A stretch of 40,548 nucleotides of DNA, from positions 1 through 40,548 of the IMG/VR virus record IMGVR_UViG_3300010412_000033; one strand, written 5' to 3'. This document shows positions 38,523 to 40,548 of this stretch, one piece after another. A program made the position numbers and the translations under genes. Below the pieces are notes generated by a model, which worked only from the letters and a program-made list of their open reading frames with translations, was not told where the DNA came from and ran no database searches. Each line of letters opens with the position of its first letter. The first letter of the stretch is position 1. This DNA is from a virus.

Positions 38523-39215
38523 CTATACACTCGGGTCAATGTTACCCGCAATGAACCACTTGTTGGGTTCATCTTGGATAATGGTTACTGTTCCTTTTTG
38601 CAGGGCGACTGCAGCATTCGTGAATGGGTTGTCCAATACGACACCGATCCCTGGCGTAAACTGCAGTACTGATGTCCCATGCTGCTTGAACGAAATCTGA
38701 GTCCCTAATTCAAACGGGACATCTGCATTTGGGGGTATGGTTACCGTTTGTGTTCCGCCATCATCTATCGAGCGCAGCATCTTGTACGCGTCCGTGAATT
38801 CCAGGGTCCGATCACCCTGAAAATTGACGAAGTTCCAAGCGAATTCAGAGGTCCTAATATCCAGGATCTGGCCTGACAACTCTTCCTTCAAGTCTTGAAT
38901 GATAGCAGTAAGTTTGTCCAGCGCCGTTTCGTGTGCTTCCGCGTCGAAAGGTCCATATCTAGTGTAATCTTTTTCCTGCGTCAATGGAGTATTACGCTGG
39001 ATAGTGATTACCTGCCCACTAGGTGGAGCCACAGCGTAGTTGACCGAACCGCCAGGATTGGTGTCTTGATCGATGTTAAGTGATATCGAATTCAGCTGAT
39101 CGGTAAAACTAACCACGACCCACGATATTCCATCAACCCGGAAGTTAAACGCGAAGTCAACAGTTACACCATCACCTGTATATTCAACATTATTGGTTAC
39201 GTCTTGAATTGTCAT
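38523..39215 (-). CDS. Tail-fibre adaptor-type protein, paralogue B
   Basis: A 230-aa protein with the same N-terminal 120 residues in plan as paralogue A at 3905-4591: FAFNFRVDGISWVVVSF, VAPPSGQVITIQRNTPLTQE, DYTRYGPFDAEAHETALDKL. The C-terminal half is different (FQGDRTLEFTDAYKMLRSIDDG), typical of a fibre attachment part. It follows the long repeat protein by a short gap with an AAGGAG. It should place the fibre tip at 37751-38521 on the tail. Confidence 0.75.
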   Translation of the reverse strand: MTIQDVTNNVEYTGDGVTVDFAFNFRVDGISWVVVSFTDQLNSISLNIDQDTNPGGSVNYAVAPPSGQVITIQRNTPLTQEKDYTRYGPFDAEAHETALDKLTAIIQDLKEELSGQILDIRTSEFAWNFVNFQGDRTLEFTDAYKMLRSIDDGGTQTVTIPPNADVPFELGTQISFKQHGTSVLQFTPGIGVVLDNPFTNAAVALQKGTVTIIQDEPNKWFIAGNIDPSV

Positions 39216-39224
39216 TATCGCTCC

Positions 39225-40548
39225 TTAAGTGATGACGAATAACCGCTGCGATGGTTCAGTAAATTCGACTGTTGGTGCGTATGCTGTTAAGGTTATAGTC
39301 TCAGCGTCCAACTGGCTGATCACATTTTCAGTGGCCACTACCGTTGGGGCATACCCTGTGACCGTGATCGCTTGGCTGGCCAACGTGGACGTGTTGTTAT
39401 CGGTCGCGACCACCTGTGGGTCATAACCAACCAGGTCAAGCGTCTCAGCGTCCAGATTAGACTGATTAGGATTAACACCCTCGGTAGTTACAATCTGGGG
39501 GCCATTAGTGGCCAGGCCCAATGTCTCGGCATCCAGTAAGGATACACGATTCTCTGTGGTTACTACCGTTGGGTCATTATCGGTTAACGACAGAGACTGC
39601 GATGGTAGGTTACTGTCGTTGGCCCCACTTTCAGTTGTTACTGCGTCTGGTGCGTAACCCACCAGACTGAGCGTTTCGGCATCAAGCTGGCTAAAGTTGT
39701 TTTCAGTAGTAACCGTCTGAGGGTCGAAATCAGCAACAGAGAGGCTTTCTGCGGGGAGTAAACTAACTTCGCCCTCAGACGTGACCGCTTCTGGAGCGTA
39801 CGCCGTGAGATCAAGTGTCTCAGCGTCCAGTTGACTGAAATGATTCTCGGTTGTAACAGCCGTTGGCGCATAACCCACCAAATCGAGCGTTTCAGCATCG
39901 AGGTCGGCAACGTTATTCTCGGTCGTAACAGCCTGGGGATCGTACCCAACCAGATCCAACGTTTCAGCGTCAAGTTGGCTGGTATTAGGGTTAGTATTTT
40001 CTGTTGTGACGATCTGCGGATTGTTGTCGCCAATCGTGAGAACCGGACGCGGTAGTAACGAAATATCACCGGCCCCGGCTTCCGTGGTTATGATCGTAGG
40101 ATCATAGTCAAGTATGGTTAGCGTCTCAGCGTCTAACTGGCTGAAGTGATTCTCAGTAGCAACAACGGTCGGATCGTAACCTACCAGGTCAAGTGTCTCA
40201 GCGTCAAGCTGGCTGAAGTTGTTTTCAGTCGTGACAATGGTTGGATCATAGTCCACCAGATCCAACGTTTCAGCGTCAAGCTGGCTGGTGTTGTTTTCGG
40301 TAGTAACGGTCTGTGGGTCAAACCCGACGAGATCCAATGTCTCGGCATCCAACAACGATACCCGGTTCTCTGTGGATACAACCGTGGGATCAAAGTCTGT
40401 TAGTGCCAGGGTTTCAGCGTCAAGTTGACTAAAGTTGTTTTCAGTAGTAACAACCTGAGGATCGAAGTCCGTTAGGTCCAGCGTCTCGGCATCCAACGCC
40501 GAAATATTCTTTTCCGTGGTAACGATTACTGGATCGTTATCAGACAGG
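39225..40548 (-). CDS. Repeat-rich tail protein, C-terminal part (continues from 1)
   Basis: This is the rest of the gene that starts at 2501. It enters at the window edge, in frame, and ends with ...SQRLFVIT and TAA at 39225. It holds 17 of the 26 units of about 24 aa, such as LDAETLDLVGYDPTVV, with a few units changed to LPSQSLSLTDNDP or LASQAITVTGYAP. The regular DPQ and VTTE positions suggest a beta-solenoid or beta-rod, in which each unit adds a turn. The protein lacks Cys in the repeats. Its length may vary between isolates, as tandem units allow. Confidence 0.8.
   Translation of the reverse strand, partial: LSDNDPVIVTTEKNISALDAETLDLTDFDPQVVTTENNFSQLDAETLALTDFDPTVVSTENRVSLLDAETLDLVGFDPQTVTTENNTSQLDAETLDLVDYDPTIVTTENNFSQLDAETLDLVGYDPTVVATENHFSQLDAETLTILDYDPTIITTEAGAGDISLLPRPVLTIGDNNPQIVTTENTNPNTSQLDAETLDLVGYDPQAVTTENNVADLDAETLDLVGYAPTAVTTENHFSQLDAETLDLTAYAPEAVTSEGEVSLLPAESLSVADFDPQTVTTENNFSQLDAETLSLVGYAPDAVTTESGANDSNLPSQSLSLTDNDPTVVTTENRVSLLDAETLGLATNGPQIVTTEGVNPNQSNLDAETLDLVGYDPQVVATDNNTSTLASQAITVTGYAPTVVATENVISQLDAETITLTAYAPTVEFTEPSQRLFVIT
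39228..40548 (-). repeat. 72-bp coding repeats, second part (17 units)
   Basis: Same array as at 1-743. Several units share phrases at the DNA level (for example CTCAGCGTC and CCAACTGGCTGA runs on the plus strand), which can mislead short-read assembly. The array ends 24 bases before the stop codon. Confidence 0.9.
40405..40548. repeat. Terminal overlap, copy 2 (circular contig)
   Basis: Identical to positions 1-144; see copy 1. The bases here are the continuation of the array, and should be counted once in the genome of 40,404 bp. Confidence 0.95.

Noticed and set aside
1-40548. tRNA genes, integrase, lysogeny repressor, T7-type RNA polymerase
   Set aside because: I looked for these and found no supporting motif. 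The phage therefore appears lytic and dependent on host transcription.

Overview
The window is an essentially complete genome of a lytic, tailed, podovirus-type bacteriophage. The first 144 bases (1-144) are identical to the last 144 (40405-40548), so the contig closes into a circle of 40,404 bp. The structural genes follow the T7 plan: a head-tail connector portal, two tail tubular proteins, and three internal virion (ejection) proteins of 128, 565 and 1431 aa. I see no phage RNA polymerase, integrase or repressor. The visible promoters are all sigma70-like, so transcription should depend on the host polymerase. The M15-type endolysin, 3-TM holin and T7-like virion suggest a Gram-negative host. 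The layout and the diaminopurine genes recall, from memory, Vibrio phages of the VP2/VP5/phiVC8 type. The host cannot be named from the sequence.

Layout. (1) Minus strand, 20668 down to 1, then across the junction from 40404 down to 35687: terS, terL, portal, a Bbp19-like protein, scaffold, a YkgJ-like Cys-cluster protein, major capsid (own promoter and terminator), a small HTH-like protein, tail tubular B and A, internal virion proteins, a tail-fibre adaptor, small structural proteins, a methyltransferase-like protein, and a 1226-aa tail protein with 26 repeats of about 24 aa. After that come a second adaptor-type protein, a host-contact tail protein, an exported protein, a membrane protein, M15 endolysin, a tiny Lys-rich protein, a 3-TM holin and another tiny basic protein. 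(2) 20669-22372 is a GC-rich control region with divergent promoters, a G-quadruplex motif, iteron-like repeats and hairpins. (3) Plus strand, 21209-28984: small early genes in cassettes that share one promoter type, then a SNF2-type helicase and an SSB-like protein. (4) Plus strand, 29034-35581: the replication and nucleotide operon.

The central biological system is in region 4. A PolA-family polymerase, a prim-pol/helicase, PurZ, a MazG-type pyrophosphohydrolase (MazZ), an HD-domain dATPase (DatZ) and a PD-(D/E)xK nuclease lie in one overlapping gene string. This is the known toolkit for replacing adenine by 2,6-diaminopurine (Z) throughout phage DNA. MazZ makes dGMP from dGTP. PurZ joins aspartate to dGMP. 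Host PurB and kinases should finish dZTP. DatZ removes competing dATP, and the polymerase copies with Z. PurZ carries GSTGKG where PurA has GDEGKG, which is the diagnostic change. I therefore predict that this phage has Z-DNA.

Other notable points are a short protein ending in the SSB tail DDDIPF, a hairpin GTCCCG-N4-CGGGAC present four times (twice as terminators), a shared early-promoter cassette, and three very small lysine-rich reading frames in the lysis region.
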